The notes under the pieces are model-generated. The model was not told where the DNA came from, did not search any database, and was given only the letters and a program-made list of their open reading frames with translations. From contig CAWIUT010000001.1 of the NCBI GenBank assembly GCA_963839365.1, positions 1,578,764-1,642,763 of the forward strand: a stretch of DNA of 64,000 bases, given 5' to 3'. The translations under genes and the position numbers were made by a program. Of the stretch, positions 7,873 to 17,233 are shown piece after piece. The stretch is from DASSKA01 sp963839365 (GTDB lineage: Bacteria; Actinomycetota; Actinomycetes; Propionibacteriales; Nocardioidaceae). How positions within the stretch are numbered: position 1 is the stretch's first letter; every line of letters begins with the position of its first letter.

Positions 7873-9291
7873 ATGACCATCCCCAACGTGCTCGCCCATC
7901 GCTACGCGGGGGCGGACCTGGTGCAGATCTGGTCCCCCGAGCACAAGATCGTGCTCGAGCGGCGGCTGTGGCTGGCGGTGCTCAGGGCGCAGAAGGACCT
8001 GGGCGTGGACGTCCCGGACGGCGTCGTCGAGGACTACGAGGCCGTCGCCGACCGGGTCGACCTGGAGTCCATCGCAGCCCGCGAACGGGTCACCCGGCAC
8101 GACGTGAAGGCGCGGATCGAGGAGTTCTGCGCGCTGGCGGGTCACGAGCACATCCACAAGGGGATGACGTCGAGGGACCTGACCGAGAACGTCGAGCAGC
8201 TCCAGGTCCGCTCCTCGTTGGAGCTGGTCCGGGACCGGATGGTCGCCACGCTGGCCCGGCTCGGCCGGCTCGCCTCGGAGCACCAGGCGCTGGTGATGGC
8301 CGGCCGCTCCCACAACGTCGCGGCGCAGGCGACCACGCTCGGCAAGCGGTTCGCCACCGTCGCCGACGAGATGCTCGTGGCGCTCGAGCGGCTCGAGTGC
8401 CTGCTCGACCGCTACCCGCTGCGTGGGATCAAGGGCCCGGTCGGCACCGCCCAGGACATGCTCGATCTGCTGGACGGGTCCCCCGAGCGGCTGGCCGACC
8501 TGGAGCACCGGGTCGCCGAGCACCTCGGCTTCGCGCGGGTGCTGACCAGTGTCGGCCAGGTCTACCCGCGTTCCCTGGACTTCGACGTGCTCTCCGCGCT
8601 GGTGCAGACGGCCGCCGGTCCGTCGAACCTGGCCACCACGATCCGGCTGATGGCCGGCAACGAGCTGGTCACCGAAGGGTTCAAGGAGGGGCAGGTCGGC
8701 TCCTCCGCCATGCCGCACAAGATGAACACCCGCTCCTGTGAACGCGTGAACGGGCTGGCCGTGGTGCTGCGCGGCTACCTGTCGATGGTCGGCGAGCTGG
8801 CCGGGAACCAGTGGAACGAGGGCGACGTGTCCTGCTCGGTGGTCCGTCGGATCGCGCTGCCGGACGCGTTCTTCGCCTGCGACGGGCTGTTCCAGACCTT
8901 CTTGACCGTGCTCGACGAGTTCGGCGTGTTCCCGGCGGTCGTGCAGCGGGAGTTGGACCGCTACCTGCCGTTCCTGGCCACCACCAAGGTGCTGATGGCC
9001 GCCGTCCGGGCCGGGGTGGGCCGCGAGACCGCGCACGAGGCGATCAAGCAGGCTGCCGTCGGGGTGGCCCTGGACATGCGCCGCGGCCAGGACCGGAACG
9101 ACGTGTTCGACCGGCTCGCCGCCGACTCCCGGCTCGGCCTGTCCCGGGACCGGCTCACGTCGCTGGTCGCCGAGCCGATCACCTTCACCGGTGCCGCGGT
9201 CGACCAGGTGCAGTCCGTCGTACGACGAGTCGATGCGGTCGTCGCGAAGCACCCCGATGCCGCGGCGTACACCCCCGGCGCGATCCTCTAG
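7873..9291 (+). CDS. purB: Adenylosuccinate lyase
   Basis: The 472-residue enzyme of the fumarase/aspartase superfamily acts twice in purine synthesis: it releases fumarate from SAICAR and from adenylosuccinate. The superfamily signature GSSAMPHKMN lies at residues 276-285; upstream are HKGMTSRDLTEN and SHNVAAQATT substrate motifs. ATG at 7873 was chosen because an AGGAG (7861-7865) precedes it and MTIPNVLAHRYAG is the usual N-terminus; upstream in-frame codons lie in the repeat block. Its TAG stop overlaps the stop of the convergent UvrA gene in a shared CTAG. Confidence 0.96.
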   Translation: MTIPNVLAHRYAGADLVQIWSPEHKIVLERRLWLAVLRAQKDLGVDVPDGVVEDYEAVADRVDLESIAARERVTRHDVKARIEEFCALAGHEHIHKGMTSRDLTENVEQLQVRSSLELVRDRMVATLARLGRLASEHQALVMAGRSHNVAAQATTLGKRFATVADEMLVALERLECLLDRYPLRGIKGPVGTAQDMLDLLDGSPERLADLEHRVAEHLGFARVLTSVGQVYPRSLDFDVLSALVQTAAGPSNLATTIRLMAGNELVTEGFKEGQVGSSAMPHKMNTRSCERVNGLAVVLRGYLSMVGELAGNQWNEGDVSCSVVRRIALPDAFFACDGLFQTFLTVLDEFGVFPAVVQRELDRYLPFLATTKVLMAAVRAGVGRETAHEAIKQAAVGVALDMRRGQDRNDVFDRLAADSRLGLSRDRLTSLVAEPITFTGAAVDQVQSVVRRVDAVVAKHPDAAAYTPGAIL

Positions 9292-11753
9292 CGGAGACCG
9301 AGCCGCCGGGCGAGGTACGGCGCGGTCCGGCTCGTGCCGGCCGCGGCCACCTCCCGCGGGCTGCCCTGAGCCACCACCAGGCCGCCCGCCGCGCCACCAC
9401 CGGGCCCGAGGTCGATGACGTGGTCGGCACCGGTGACCACGTCCAGGTCGTGCTCGACCACGACCACCGTGCTGCCGCCGTCGACAAGGGCGTGCAGCTG
9501 GCGGGTCAGCAGCGCGACGTCGGCGGGGTGCAGGCCGGTGGTCGGCTCGTCGAGCAGGTACAGCGTGTGCCCGCGGCGGGTCCGCTGCAGCTCGGACGCG
9601 AGCTTGATCCGTTGCGCCTCCCCGCCGGACAGCTCGGTCGCCGGCTGGCCGAGGGTGAGGTAGCCCAGCCCCACCGCGTCCAGCGTCTCCAGGCTGCGGG
9701 CCACCGGGGCGACGTCGGCGAAGAACGCCCGCGCGTCCTCGACGGTCGTCGCCAGCACCTCGGCGATGTTCCGGCCGCGGTAGCGCACCTCCAGCGTCTC
9801 GGGCTCGTAGCGCTGCCCGTGGCACACCGGGCACGGCGCGTAGGTGCCGGGCATGAACAGCAGCTCGACGGCCACGAACCCCTCGCCGCGACAGTTCTCG
9901 CAGCGGCCGCCGGCCACGTTGAACGAGAACCGGCCGGCGTTCCAGCCGTTCTGCCTGGCCAGGTCGGTGGCCGCGAACAGCTTCCGCACCCCGTCGAACA
10001 GGCCGGTGTAGGTCGCGAGGTTGGACCGTGGGGTCCGGCCGATCGGCCGCTGGTCGACCTGCACCAACCGGTGCACGAGGTCCAGGCCCTCGGCCCGGAC
10101 CGGGCCCGGGCGGTCGTCGTACTCCTCTTCCTCCGGCGGCTCCTCCTCCACCGGCCCGGCGGCAGGCTGGCCAACGTGGTCGCGGACCGTCTCGGCGAGC
10201 ACCTGGGTGACCAGCGTGGACTTGCCGGAGCCGGAGACGCCGGTCACCGCGGTGAACACGCCGAGCGGCAGGCTCACGTCGAGGTCGCGCAGGTTGTTGC
10301 GGGTGATGCCGTGCAGGCGCAGCTCGCCGGTCGCGGTGCGCGGGGTGCGTGGGCTCGGCGGGTCGCTGCGGAACAGGTACGGCGCGGTGGCCGACTCCGG
10401 TGCGTCGGCGAGTGCCTCGACAGGGCCGCTGTGCAGCACCCGGCCGCCGCGGCTGCCGGCCCCCGGGCCGACCTCGACCAGCCAGTCCGCGCGGCGGATC
10501 ACGTCGACGTCGTGCTCCACGACCAGCAGCGAGCTGCCGGCGGCGCGGAGCCGGTCGAGGACGCCGAGCAGCGGTTCGGTGTCCGCGGGGTGCAGCCCGG
10601 CCGATGGCTCGTCGAGCACGTAGACCACTCCGAACAGCTGGGAGCGCAGCGCGGTGGCGAGCCGGACCCGCTGCAGCTCTCCGCTGGACAGGGTCGGGGT
10701 CGGCCGGTTGCTGGCGAGGTAGCCGAGGCCGAGCTCGGTGAGCACCTCCAGCCGGGCCAGCACGTCCGGGATGATCGAGGCGGCGACGTCCCGGACGTCC
10801 CGGGCGCCGTCGAGCGCCCGGGCCAGCACGGTCGCCAGGTCGGTCAGCGGAAGCGCGGTCAGGTCGCTGATGGCGTGCCCGGCGAACGTGACCGCCAGCG
10901 CCTCCGGGCGCAGTCCGGTCCCGCCGCAGCGCGGGCAGGGCCGGGTCTCGACGTACTCCAGCACCCGGCGGCGCAGCGTGGCGCTCGCGGTGTTGGCCAG
11001 CGTGTGCAGCACGTAGCGCCGCGCGCTCTGGTAGGTGCCCTGGTAGGGCCGCTGGATCCGGTGCGCCTCGCGCTGCGGCTGGACGGTCACCACCGGCTGC
11101 TCGTCGGTGAGCAGGATCCAGTCCCGGTCGGCCTGCGGCAGGTCGCGGAACGGCTTGTCGACCGCGTAGCCGAGGGTGGCCAGGATGTCGCGGTAGTTCT
11201 TGCCCTGCCAGGCGCCCGGCCACGCAGCGATCGCGCCCTCGCGGATGCTCAGCGACGGGTCCGGCACCAAGGAGCCCTCGGTGACCTCGTGCACCCGACC
11301 GAGGCCGTGGCACTGCGGGCAGGCGCCGGCCGGGGTGTTGGGGGAGAAGGAGTCCGAGTCCAGCCGCGGCGCGCCCGGCGGGTAGCTGCCGGCCCGCGAG
11401 AGCAGCATCCGCAACGAGTTGGACAGCGTGGTCAGCGTGCCGACCGTGGAGCGGGAGGTCGGCACGCCGCGCGCCTGCTGCAGCGCCACCGCCGGGGGCA
11501 GGCCGGTCACCTCGCGCACCTGCGGGGTGCCGACCTGCTGGAGCAGCCGCCGCGCGTACGGCGCGACCGACTCCAGGTAGCGCAGCTGCGCCTCGGCGTA
11601 GATCGTGCCGAACGCCAGCGAGGACTTCCCGGAGCCGGAGACGCCGGCCATCACCACGAACGCGTCCCGCGGCACGTCCACGTCGACGTCGCGCAGGTTG
11701 TGCTCGCGGGCGCCGCGGACCGAGATGGACCCGCTCGGCGTCTCCTCAGCCAC
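9288..11753 (-). CDS. Class II UvrA-like ABC ATPase (UvrA2)
   Basis: The 821-residue protein has two ABC ATPase modules of UvrA type. The first has GVSGSGKSS at 37-45, signature LSSGELQRVRLA and VYVLDEPSAGLHP. The second has GVSGSGKST near 505, a CENCRGEGF zinc module, signature ATELSGGEAQRIKLASEL and LYLLDEPTTGLHP. At 821 residues it is shorter than canonical UvrA (about 950), as in class II UvrA that lacks the UvrB-binding domain. Such proteins, including DrrC of Streptomyces, are linked to tolerance of DNA-binding drugs. An unusual acidic insert rich in Glu follows the second P-loop. It starts 9 bases after an MFS exporter gene, implying one operon. Confidence 0.9.
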   Translation of the reverse strand: MAEETPSGSISVRGAREHNLRDVDVDVPRDAFVVMAGVSGSGKSSLAFGTIYAEAQLRYLESVAPYARRLLQQVGTPQVREVTGLPPAVALQQARGVPTSRSTVGTLTTLSNSLRMLLSRAGSYPPGAPRLDSDSFSPNTPAGACPQCHGLGRVHEVTEGSLVPDPSLSIREGAIAAWPGAWQGKNYRDILATLGYAVDKPFRDLPQADRDWILLTDEQPVVTVQPQREAHRIQRPYQGTYQSARRYVLHTLANTASATLRRRVLEYVETRPCPRCGGTGLRPEALAVTFAGHAISDLTALPLTDLATVLARALDGARDVRDVAASIIPDVLARLEVLTELGLGYLASNRPTPTLSSGELQRVRLATALRSQLFGVVYVLDEPSAGLHPADTEPLLGVLDRLRAAGSSLLVVEHDVDVIRRADWLVEVGPGAGSRGGRVLHSGPVEALADAPESATAPYLFRSDPPSPRTPRTATGELRLHGITRNNLRDLDVSLPLGVFTAVTGVSGSGKSTLVTQVLAETVRDHVGQPAAGPVEEEPPEEEEYDDRPGPVRAEGLDLVHRLVQVDQRPIGRTPRSNLATYTGLFDGVRKLFAATDLARQNGWNAGRFSFNVAGGRCENCRGEGFVAVELLFMPGTYAPCPVCHGQRYEPETLEVRYRGRNIAEVLATTVEDARAFFADVAPVARSLETLDAVGLGYLTLGQPATELSGGEAQRIKLASELQRTRRGHTLYLLDEPTTGLHPADVALLTRQLHALVDGGSTVVVVEHDLDVVTGADHVIDLGPGGGAAGGLVVAQGSPREVAAAGTSRTAPYLARRLGLR

Positions 11754-11762
11754 CGGTGTGGC

Positions 11763-13328
11763 TCAGTGGCCCATGGTCGTGGCGGCCGGCTGCTGGTCCG
11801 ACCGCTCGCCCTTGATGCGCTTGCGAGGCAGCATCAGCGCCGGGACCAGGGTGACCACCACCATCACCCAGGCCACCCAGTACGTGTGCGCGAACGCGCT
11901 GGCGGCCTGCTCCAGCCCCGTGGCCATCGCGGCCGGTCCGCCCAGCTTCGGGATGAGGGAGGGGTCGTGCTGGGCGGCGATCGCCCCGAGTGCCAGCTTC
12001 GAGGAGCTCAGGTGGTTGGTGAGGATCACCGACATGGTGGCCACACCGACCGAGCTGGCCACCTGCTGGGTGATGTTCAGCAGCGTCGACCCGCGGGCCA
12101 CCTGGGGGCCGCGCAGCGTCTTCAGGGCAGCGGTGAACAGCGGCATCATCGTGCCGCCCATGCCCAGCCCGATCACGAACAGCATCGCGATCAGCTCGGG
12201 GTACGGCGTGGTGGCGGTGACCTGGGTCAGCCCGAACAGTCCGGCCACGATCACCACCAGCCCGACGGGCACGATCCGGCCGATCGGGAGCCGGTCGGCC
12301 AGCGCGCCGGCGAGCGGCATGGTGAGCATCGCGCCGATGCCCTGCGGGGCCACCAGCAGGCCGGCGTTGAGGGTGGACTCTCCGCGCACCTCCTGGAAGT
12401 AGGTCGGCACCAGCAGCAGCCCGCCGAAGAACGCAGCGGCGAACAGGAACATGGTGATCACCGAGAGCGTCAGGTTCCGGTCCTTGAACAGCCGCAGGTC
12501 CAGGAGCGGGTGGGCGGGGCGGAACGAGTGCAGCACGAAGGTGGCCATCAGCGCGGCCCCGACCAGCATGGAGACCCAGACCTTCGGCGCCGCCACGGTG
12601 CCCTCGCCGGGGATCGAGGACACCCCGAACAGGAACAGCGCGAGCCCGGGCGACATCAGCAGCATGCCCAGCCAGTCGAAGGACTCCGACGGCTCGGGGT
12701 TGTCCTTGTCGAGCACCACGAAGGCGTAGATCAGCGCGACCGCGCCGATCGGCACGTTGATCAAGAACACCCAGTGCCAGCTGGCCACCTGGATCAGCCA
12801 GCCACCCAGGATCGGGCCGAGGATCGGGCCGAGCAGCATCGGCACGCCCAGCACGGCCATCAACCGGCCCATCCGGTGCGGGCCTGCCGCGCGGGTCATG
12901 ATGGTCATGCCCAGCGGCATCAGCATGCCGCCCCCGAGGCCCTGCAGCACGCGGAAGCCGATCAGCACGTCGATGCTCCACGCCGTCGAGCACAGCGCGG
13001 ACCCGACGGTGAACAGCGTCACCGCGGTCATGTACAGCCGCTTGGTGCCGAACCGGTCCGCGGCCCATCCGGTCAGCGGGATGACCGTCGCCAGCGCGAG
13101 CGTGTAGCCGGTGACCGTCCACGCGACCGTGGAGTAGGGGATGGGGTGCGCGAGGGACCCGAACACCACCTGGAACGTCGGCAGTGCGACGTTCACGACC
13201 GTGATGTCCAGGATGGACATGATGGCACCGAGAACAACGACGCCGGCGACCTTGAGGACGGCGGCGTCGAGCTTGTCGGGCAGTTCGGGATGGCTTCCCG
13301 GGCTGCCGGGGCTGGTGTCGAGACTCAT
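11763..13328 (-). CDS. DHA2-family MFS multidrug efflux transporter
   Basis: The 521-residue membrane protein has the 14-helix pattern of the EmrB/QacA drug:proton antiporters. Motifs include the LDITVVNVALP segment of helix 1, WTVTGYTLALA and GWAADRFGTKRLY (motif A between helices 2 and 3). RVLQGLGGGMLMPLGM (motif B) and LGPILGPILGGWL (motif C, antiporter-specific) follow. An AAGGAG precedes the ATG. The UvrA2 gene lies 9 bases downstream, so the pair probably exports and tolerates the same DNA-active compound. The substrate cannot be predicted. No adjacent regulator gene is seen. Confidence 0.93.
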   Translation of the reverse strand: MSLDTSPGSPGSHPELPDKLDAAVLKVAGVVVLGAIMSILDITVVNVALPTFQVVFGSLAHPIPYSTVAWTVTGYTLALATVIPLTGWAADRFGTKRLYMTAVTLFTVGSALCSTAWSIDVLIGFRVLQGLGGGMLMPLGMTIMTRAAGPHRMGRLMAVLGVPMLLGPILGPILGGWLIQVASWHWVFLINVPIGAVALIYAFVVLDKDNPEPSESFDWLGMLLMSPGLALFLFGVSSIPGEGTVAAPKVWVSMLVGAALMATFVLHSFRPAHPLLDLRLFKDRNLTLSVITMFLFAAAFFGGLLLVPTYFQEVRGESTLNAGLLVAPQGIGAMLTMPLAGALADRLPIGRIVPVGLVVIVAGLFGLTQVTATTPYPELIAMLFVIGLGMGGTMMPLFTAALKTLRGPQVARGSTLLNITQQVASSVGVATMSVILTNHLSSSKLALGAIAAQHDPSLIPKLGGPAAMATGLEQAASAFAHTYWVAWVMVVVTLVPALMLPRKRIKGERSDQQPAATTMGH

Positions 13329-13428
13329 GGGCAGGGGGCTCCTTCTGGAATCCGAACCAGCCTACCGACGGCCGCCCGTGGTTTTCGAACCGATACCTGC
13401 AGCCGCGAACTATCTCACACTTCGTGGG

Positions 13429-14034
13429 CTAGATCAGTGCTTCGCCGGCGTGGTTGGCCAGGTGCCGGGCGACGTACTCGAGGTCCGCGCGCCACACGTC
13501 CTCCGGCACCGGCGGCAGCATCTCGTTCCACTCCACCGCCATGCTGCCGACGATGTGCGGCAGCCGGGCGGTGCGGGCGATGAACCACACGTGCATGTGC
13601 GCGCTGCCGTCGCCCCACTTGCAGACGTGCACCCGGCCGATGTTCGGCATGTGCGCCATGATCCGGTGCAGCCAGTTGCTGATCTGGCCGTGCTCCGCGG
13701 CCTGCTCGTCGTCCATGTCCGCGAAGTCGATGTGCTCGAACGGCGCGAGGACCAGGATCAGCGGCAGACCGCCTGGCTTGTCGAACGACCGCACGAACCA
13801 GCGCTCGTCGCGCCAGATCATGTTGCGCGGCTCCCCTTGCGCGCACCAGCACGGCTTGTCGGCCTCACCGCCGCGCGGCTGCTCGGCCTCCAGCGGTGGC
13901 TGCACCATTTTGGGTCGCATCTCCCCCTCCCACGGGAACATGTCCCACTCGTGGACCGGGGGCATCGGCAGCCGGCCGTCCTCACCGACGGCGGCGACCA
14001 CGCGGGCGTAGACCTCTTCGGCTGACTCAGGCAT
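13429..14034 (-). CDS. HIT-like family protein with altered triad
   Basis: This 201-residue protein has a HIT/GalT-like segment GRVHVCKWGDGSAHMHVWFI near residues 133-152. The usual histidine triad is H-x-H-x-H; here the third position is Trp (H146, H148, W150). The catalytic nucleotidyl-transfer residue by family analogy is the middle His, which is kept. A Cys-Trp-Cys pair lies at 62-64, and many Trp residues occur in the N-terminal half. It may hydrolyse or transfer nucleotides, or be a non-catalytic relative. ATG at 14034 is used; a GTG two codons upstream (14040) is an alternative and neither has a strong ribosome-binding site. Confidence 0.6.
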   Translation of the reverse strand: MPESAEEVYARVVAAVGEDGRLPMPPVHEWDMFPWEGEMRPKMVQPPLEAEQPRGGEADKPCWCAQGEPRNMIWRDERWFVRSFDKPGGLPLILVLAPFEHIDFADMDDEQAAEHGQISNWLHRIMAHMPNIGRVHVCKWGDGSAHMHVWFIARTARLPHIVGSMAVEWNEMLPPVPEDVWRADLEYVARHLANHAGEALI

Positions 14035-14083
14035 GGCCACAGACTGCCATCCGGCCGTCCGCCCCGGCCGGGGTGTACGTCGC

Positions 14084-14686
14084 TCAGCGGCCCGCGGTGC
14101 GGGCCAGCAGCTCGTCGAGCTTGGCCTCCAACCGCGCGACCGTCTCGGTCTCGACCAGCCGGACCCGGGCCGCGATGCGGTCGACGTCGGCCCTCGTCGG
14201 TGACTGGAACTCGGACGCCACCGAGGCGACGACCGCGCCGCCCGGCTCGAGGGTGACCTCCTCGGCCTCCCCGATGTTGTTGGCGTTCTGCCGCCGCAGC
14301 GCCGCCTCGACGTCGGCCTGCCGCAGTCCGAGACGGCGCAGCGTGGGCACGTCCCACCTACCGTTGCGGGCCAGCACCGTCGGCGTGCCCTCCATCACCC
14401 GGAAGGCGCGGTCCGAGCGGACGGACAGTCGGACCATCAGCGCGTTGAACCCGACGAGCACGGCCGCTCCGAGCAGGCCGCCGACCACCGAGTTGTCGGG
14501 GCCGATCACCGCGTTCTGCACCACGTTGGACAGCAGGAGCATCACTACGAGGTCGAAGGAGTTGAGCTGGGCGAGGTCCCGCTTGCCGGCGAGCCGGAGC
14601 AGCACCGCGAGTCCGACGTACACCACGATGGTGCGCACGATCTTGTCCGGGACGCTCACGCCGAGGTTGACCAGGTCGTTCCACAT
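14084..14686 (-). CDS. DUF421 (YetF-like) membrane protein
   Basis: The 200-residue protein has three N-terminal transmembrane segments (about residues 15-35, 40-60, 65-85). A cytoplasmic domain follows with the DUF421 features: a membrane-proximal SVRSDRAFRVMEGTPTVL stretch, then a Leu-x-x-x-x-x-Leu-Arg/Gln segment of helices (LRRLGLRQADVEAALRRQ) and NIGEAEEVTLEPGG. The family is widespread in spores and soil bacteria with poorly known function. ATG at 14686 has a GGTGGAG ribosome-binding site about 9 nt upstream; upstream codons in the same frame are not conserved. It is divergent from purC. Confidence 0.85.
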   Translation of the reverse strand: MWNDLVNLGVSVPDKIVRTIVVYVGLAVLLRLAGKRDLAQLNSFDLVVMLLLSNVVQNAVIGPDNSVVGGLLGAAVLVGFNALMVRLSVRSDRAFRVMEGTPTVLARNGRWDVPTLRRLGLRQADVEAALRRQNANNIGEAEEVTLEPGGAVVASVASEFQSPTRADVDRIAARVRLVETETVARLEAKLDELLARTAGR

Positions 14687-14756
14687 GGGCTCATGCTCCA
14701 CCCGCGGCGCCGGGTCCCGCGGGACCTCGCGGCCGACCCGGGAGGAGTCGACACCG

Positions 14757-14762
14757 TAGGAT
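14757..14762 (+). promoter_or_regulatory. -10 box, leaderless promoter of purC
   Basis: TAGGAT lies 6 nt before the ATG of purC at 14769. No ribosome-binding site is present between them. Confidence 0.55.
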
Positions 14763-14768
14763 CGGCCC

Positions 14769-15653
14769 ATGGGGAGCAGTGCAGCCGCCGGGACCGACAC
14801 CATCGACGGCGCTGTGCACGTGCACTCGGGCAAGGTGCGCGACCTCTACCGCTACCCGGACGGGCGGCTGCTGATGGTGGCCAGCGACCGGATCAGCGCC
14901 TACGACCACGTGCTCGACTCGACGATCCCGGACAAGGGCGTGATCCTCACCCGGATGTCGCTGTGGTGGTTCGAGCAGCTCGCCGACCTCGTGCCCAACC
15001 ACGTGCTGTCGGCCGACGTGCCTGCCGAGGTGGCGGGGCGCGCGGTGGTCTGCGAGGCCCTTGCCATGTTCCCCGTCGAGTGCGTGGCCCGCGGCTACCT
15101 GACCGGCTCCGGGCTGCTCGACTACCGGGCCACCGGCGAGGTGTGCGGCATCGCGCTGCCCGGCGGCCTGGAGGACGGCAGCAGGCTTCCCGAGCCGGTG
15201 TTCACCCCGGCGACCAAGGCGGCGCTGGGTGAGCACGACGAGAACGTCTCCTACGACGCGGTCGTCGACGTGGTCGGGTCGGCGACCGCCGAGCGGCTGC
15301 GCGACCTGACCCTGACGGTCTACCGGCGCGCCGAGGCGCTCGCCCGGGACCGCGGCATCCTGCTCGCCGACACCAAGCTGGAGTTCGGCGCCCGCGAGGA
15401 CGGCACGACCGTCCTCGCCGACGAGGTGCTCACCCCCGACTCGTCCCGGTTCTGGCCCGCCGACGAGTGGCAGCCCGGCCGGGCCCAGCCGTCGTACGAC
15501 AAGCAGATCGTCCGCAACTGGCTCACCTCCCCGGCCAGCGGCTGGGACCGCGGCTCGGGCGCCCCGCCCCCGCCGCTGCCCGCCGAGGTGGTCGACCGCA
15601 CCCGTGCCCGCTACATCGACGCCTACGAGAAGCTCACCGGCGAACGCTTCTGA
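14769..15653 (+). CDS. purC: Phosphoribosylaminoimidazole-succinocarboxamide synthase
   Basis: The 294-residue SAICAR synthase joins CAIR and aspartate using ATP. Visible motifs are SGKVRDLYRYPDGRLLMVASDR near the N-terminus (ATP-binding), SAYDHVLDSTIPDKG, and the SAICAR signature VECVARGYLTGSG. DTKLEFG and DEVLTPDSSRFW (substrate/metal site) come later. Length agrees with the longer actinobacterial/eukaryotic-like form. The start codon directly follows a TAGGAT -10 box. The acyl-CoA ligase gene begins 16 bases after the stop and is likely co-transcribed. Confidence 0.97.
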   Translation: MGSSAAAGTDTIDGAVHVHSGKVRDLYRYPDGRLLMVASDRISAYDHVLDSTIPDKGVILTRMSLWWFEQLADLVPNHVLSADVPAEVAGRAVVCEALAMFPVECVARGYLTGSGLLDYRATGEVCGIALPGGLEDGSRLPEPVFTPATKAALGEHDENVSYDAVVDVVGSATAERLRDLTLTVYRRAEALARDRGILLADTKLEFGAREDGTTVLADEVLTPDSSRFWPADEWQPGRAQPSYDKQIVRNWLTSPASGWDRGSGAPPPPLPAEVVDRTRARYIDAYEKLTGERF

Positions 15654-15669
15654 GAGAGAGGAGTACGAC

Positions 15670-17226
15670 GTGCTCAACCTGTCCCTGTTCCTGGAGGACT
15701 CCGCCCGCTCACAGCCTGACCGGGATGCCGTCGTGCTCGGTGACATGCGGCTGACCTACGCGCAGGTGGACGGGTTCGCCAACCAGGTCGCGAACCTGCT
15801 GCGGTCACGGGGCCTCGAGCCCGGGGACAAGGTGGCGCTGTCCTGCCCGAACCTGCCGTACTTCCCGATCGTGTACTACGGGATCCTCAAGGCCGGCGGC
15901 GTCGTCGTCCCCCTCAACGTCCTGCTCAAGGGCCGCGAGATCGCCTACCACCTCAACGACTCCGACGCCAAGGCGTACTTCTGCTTCGAGGGCACCCCCG
16001 AGCTGCCGATGGGTGAGGCCGGCAACGCGGGCTTCGGGATGGCCGGGGACTGCGAGCACTTCTTCCTCGTCACCGCCGACCCCACCGCTGCCTCGCCGAT
16101 CGAGGGCGTGCAGACCCTGGGGCAGGCGGTCGCCGACCAGCCGGCCACCTTCGAGTCGGTGGCCACCGAGGCGACCGACACCGCGGTGATCCTCTACACC
16201 AGTGGTACGACGGGGCAGCCGAAGGGCGCCGAGCTGACGCACAGCAACATGGTCATGAACGCGATCACCAGCAACCGGCTGTTCGGGACGGTCAGCACCG
16301 AGCACGACACCCACCTGCTGACCCTGCCGCTGTTCCACTCCTTCGGGCAGACCGTGAACATGAACGCCGGGTTCAGCGTCGGGGCCACCCTGGTGCTGCT
16401 GCCGCGCTTCGAGGCGGCACAGGCGCTGAGGTTGATGCAGGACGAGGAGATCACCTTCTTCGCCGGGGTGCCGACGATGTACTGGGGGCTGCTCGGCGCG
16501 CTGAGCGAGGACGTGGACGTCAAGCGGATCGCCGGCAACCTGCGCCGGGCGGTCTCGGGCGGTGCTGCGCTGCCGCTGGAGATCCTCAAGCAGTTCCAGC
16601 AGCGGTTCGGCGTGCAGATCCTCGAGGGCTACGGCTTGTCGGAGACGGCGCCGGTGGCCACCTTCAGCGACCCGGAACGCGACCCGCGGCCCGGCTCCAT
16701 CGGGGTGCCGGTCTGGGGAATCTCGGTCAAGCTCGTCGACCCGGAGTGGAACGAGATCAAGGACGACGAGGGCAGTGCTGTCGGGGAGATCGCGATCCGC
16801 GGCCACAACATCATGAAGGGCTACCACAACCGGCCCGAGGAGACCGCCAAGGTGATGCGGGACGGCTGGTTCCGCACCGGAGACCTGGCCCGCCGCGACA
16901 AGGACGGCTTCTACTACATCGTCGACCGGGCCAAGGACATGATCATTCGCGGCGGCTACAACGTGTACCCGCGCGAGATCGAGGAGGTGCTGATGACGCA
17001 CCCCGCCGTCTCGCTGGCCGCGGTCGTCGGAGTTCCCCACGAGAGCCACGGCGAGGAGATCAAGGCGTTCGTGATCCTCGCGGAGGGCGAGAAGATCACC
17101 TCCGAGGAGCTCATCGAGTGGTGCAAGAAGGAGATGGCCAGCTACAAGTACCCGCGCATCGTCGAGATCGCGGACTCGCTGCCCATGACCGCCACCGGCA
17201 AGATCCTCAAGCGCGAGCTCTCCTGA
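15670..17226 (+). CDS. Long-chain acyl-CoA synthetase (AMP-binding)
   Basis: The 518-residue ANL-superfamily enzyme activates a carboxylic acid with ATP and forms the CoA thioester. The P-loop YTSGTTGQPKG starts at residue 176, the GYGLSETAP adenine-binding motif at about 320, and the WFRTGDLARRDKDGF hinge follows. The C-terminal PMTATGKILKREL holds the catalytic Lys. Length and N-terminus fit long-chain fatty acid CoA ligases, but chain length is not certain. GTG at 15670 was chosen for its AGAGGAG ribosome-binding site 6 nt upstream. It follows purC closely, an unrelated function. Confidence 0.92.
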   Translation: MLNLSLFLEDSARSQPDRDAVVLGDMRLTYAQVDGFANQVANLLRSRGLEPGDKVALSCPNLPYFPIVYYGILKAGGVVVPLNVLLKGREIAYHLNDSDAKAYFCFEGTPELPMGEAGNAGFGMAGDCEHFFLVTADPTAASPIEGVQTLGQAVADQPATFESVATEATDTAVILYTSGTTGQPKGAELTHSNMVMNAITSNRLFGTVSTEHDTHLLTLPLFHSFGQTVNMNAGFSVGATLVLLPRFEAAQALRLMQDEEITFFAGVPTMYWGLLGALSEDVDVKRIAGNLRRAVSGGAALPLEILKQFQQRFGVQILEGYGLSETAPVATFSDPERDPRPGSIGVPVWGISVKLVDPEWNEIKDDEGSAVGEIAIRGHNIMKGYHNRPEETAKVMRDGWFRTGDLARRDKDGFYYIVDRAKDMIIRGGYNVYPREIEEVLMTHPAVSLAAVVGVPHESHGEEIKAFVILAEGEKITSEELIEWCKKEMASYKYPRIVEIADSLPMTATGKILKRELS

Positions 17227-17233
17227 CCCGGCT

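Noticed and set aside
4086..7886. Very long minus-strand open frame across purA, purD and the lipid kinase
   Set aside because: Only its last 292 codons encode the lipid kinase. The rest is the reverse frame of purA and purD, open because the DNA is GC-rich; its translation is His/Gly/Arg-rich with no recognised domain.
7303..11313. Minus-strand open frame of about 1336 codons
   Set aside because: It runs antisense to purB and out of frame with UvrA2; its composition is artefactual.
8811..13583. Plus-strand open frame of about 1590 codons
   Set aside because: It is the complement of the UvrA2 and MFS genes and part of purB. Low-complexity Arg/Gly/His translation and no ribosome-binding site show it is a shadow.
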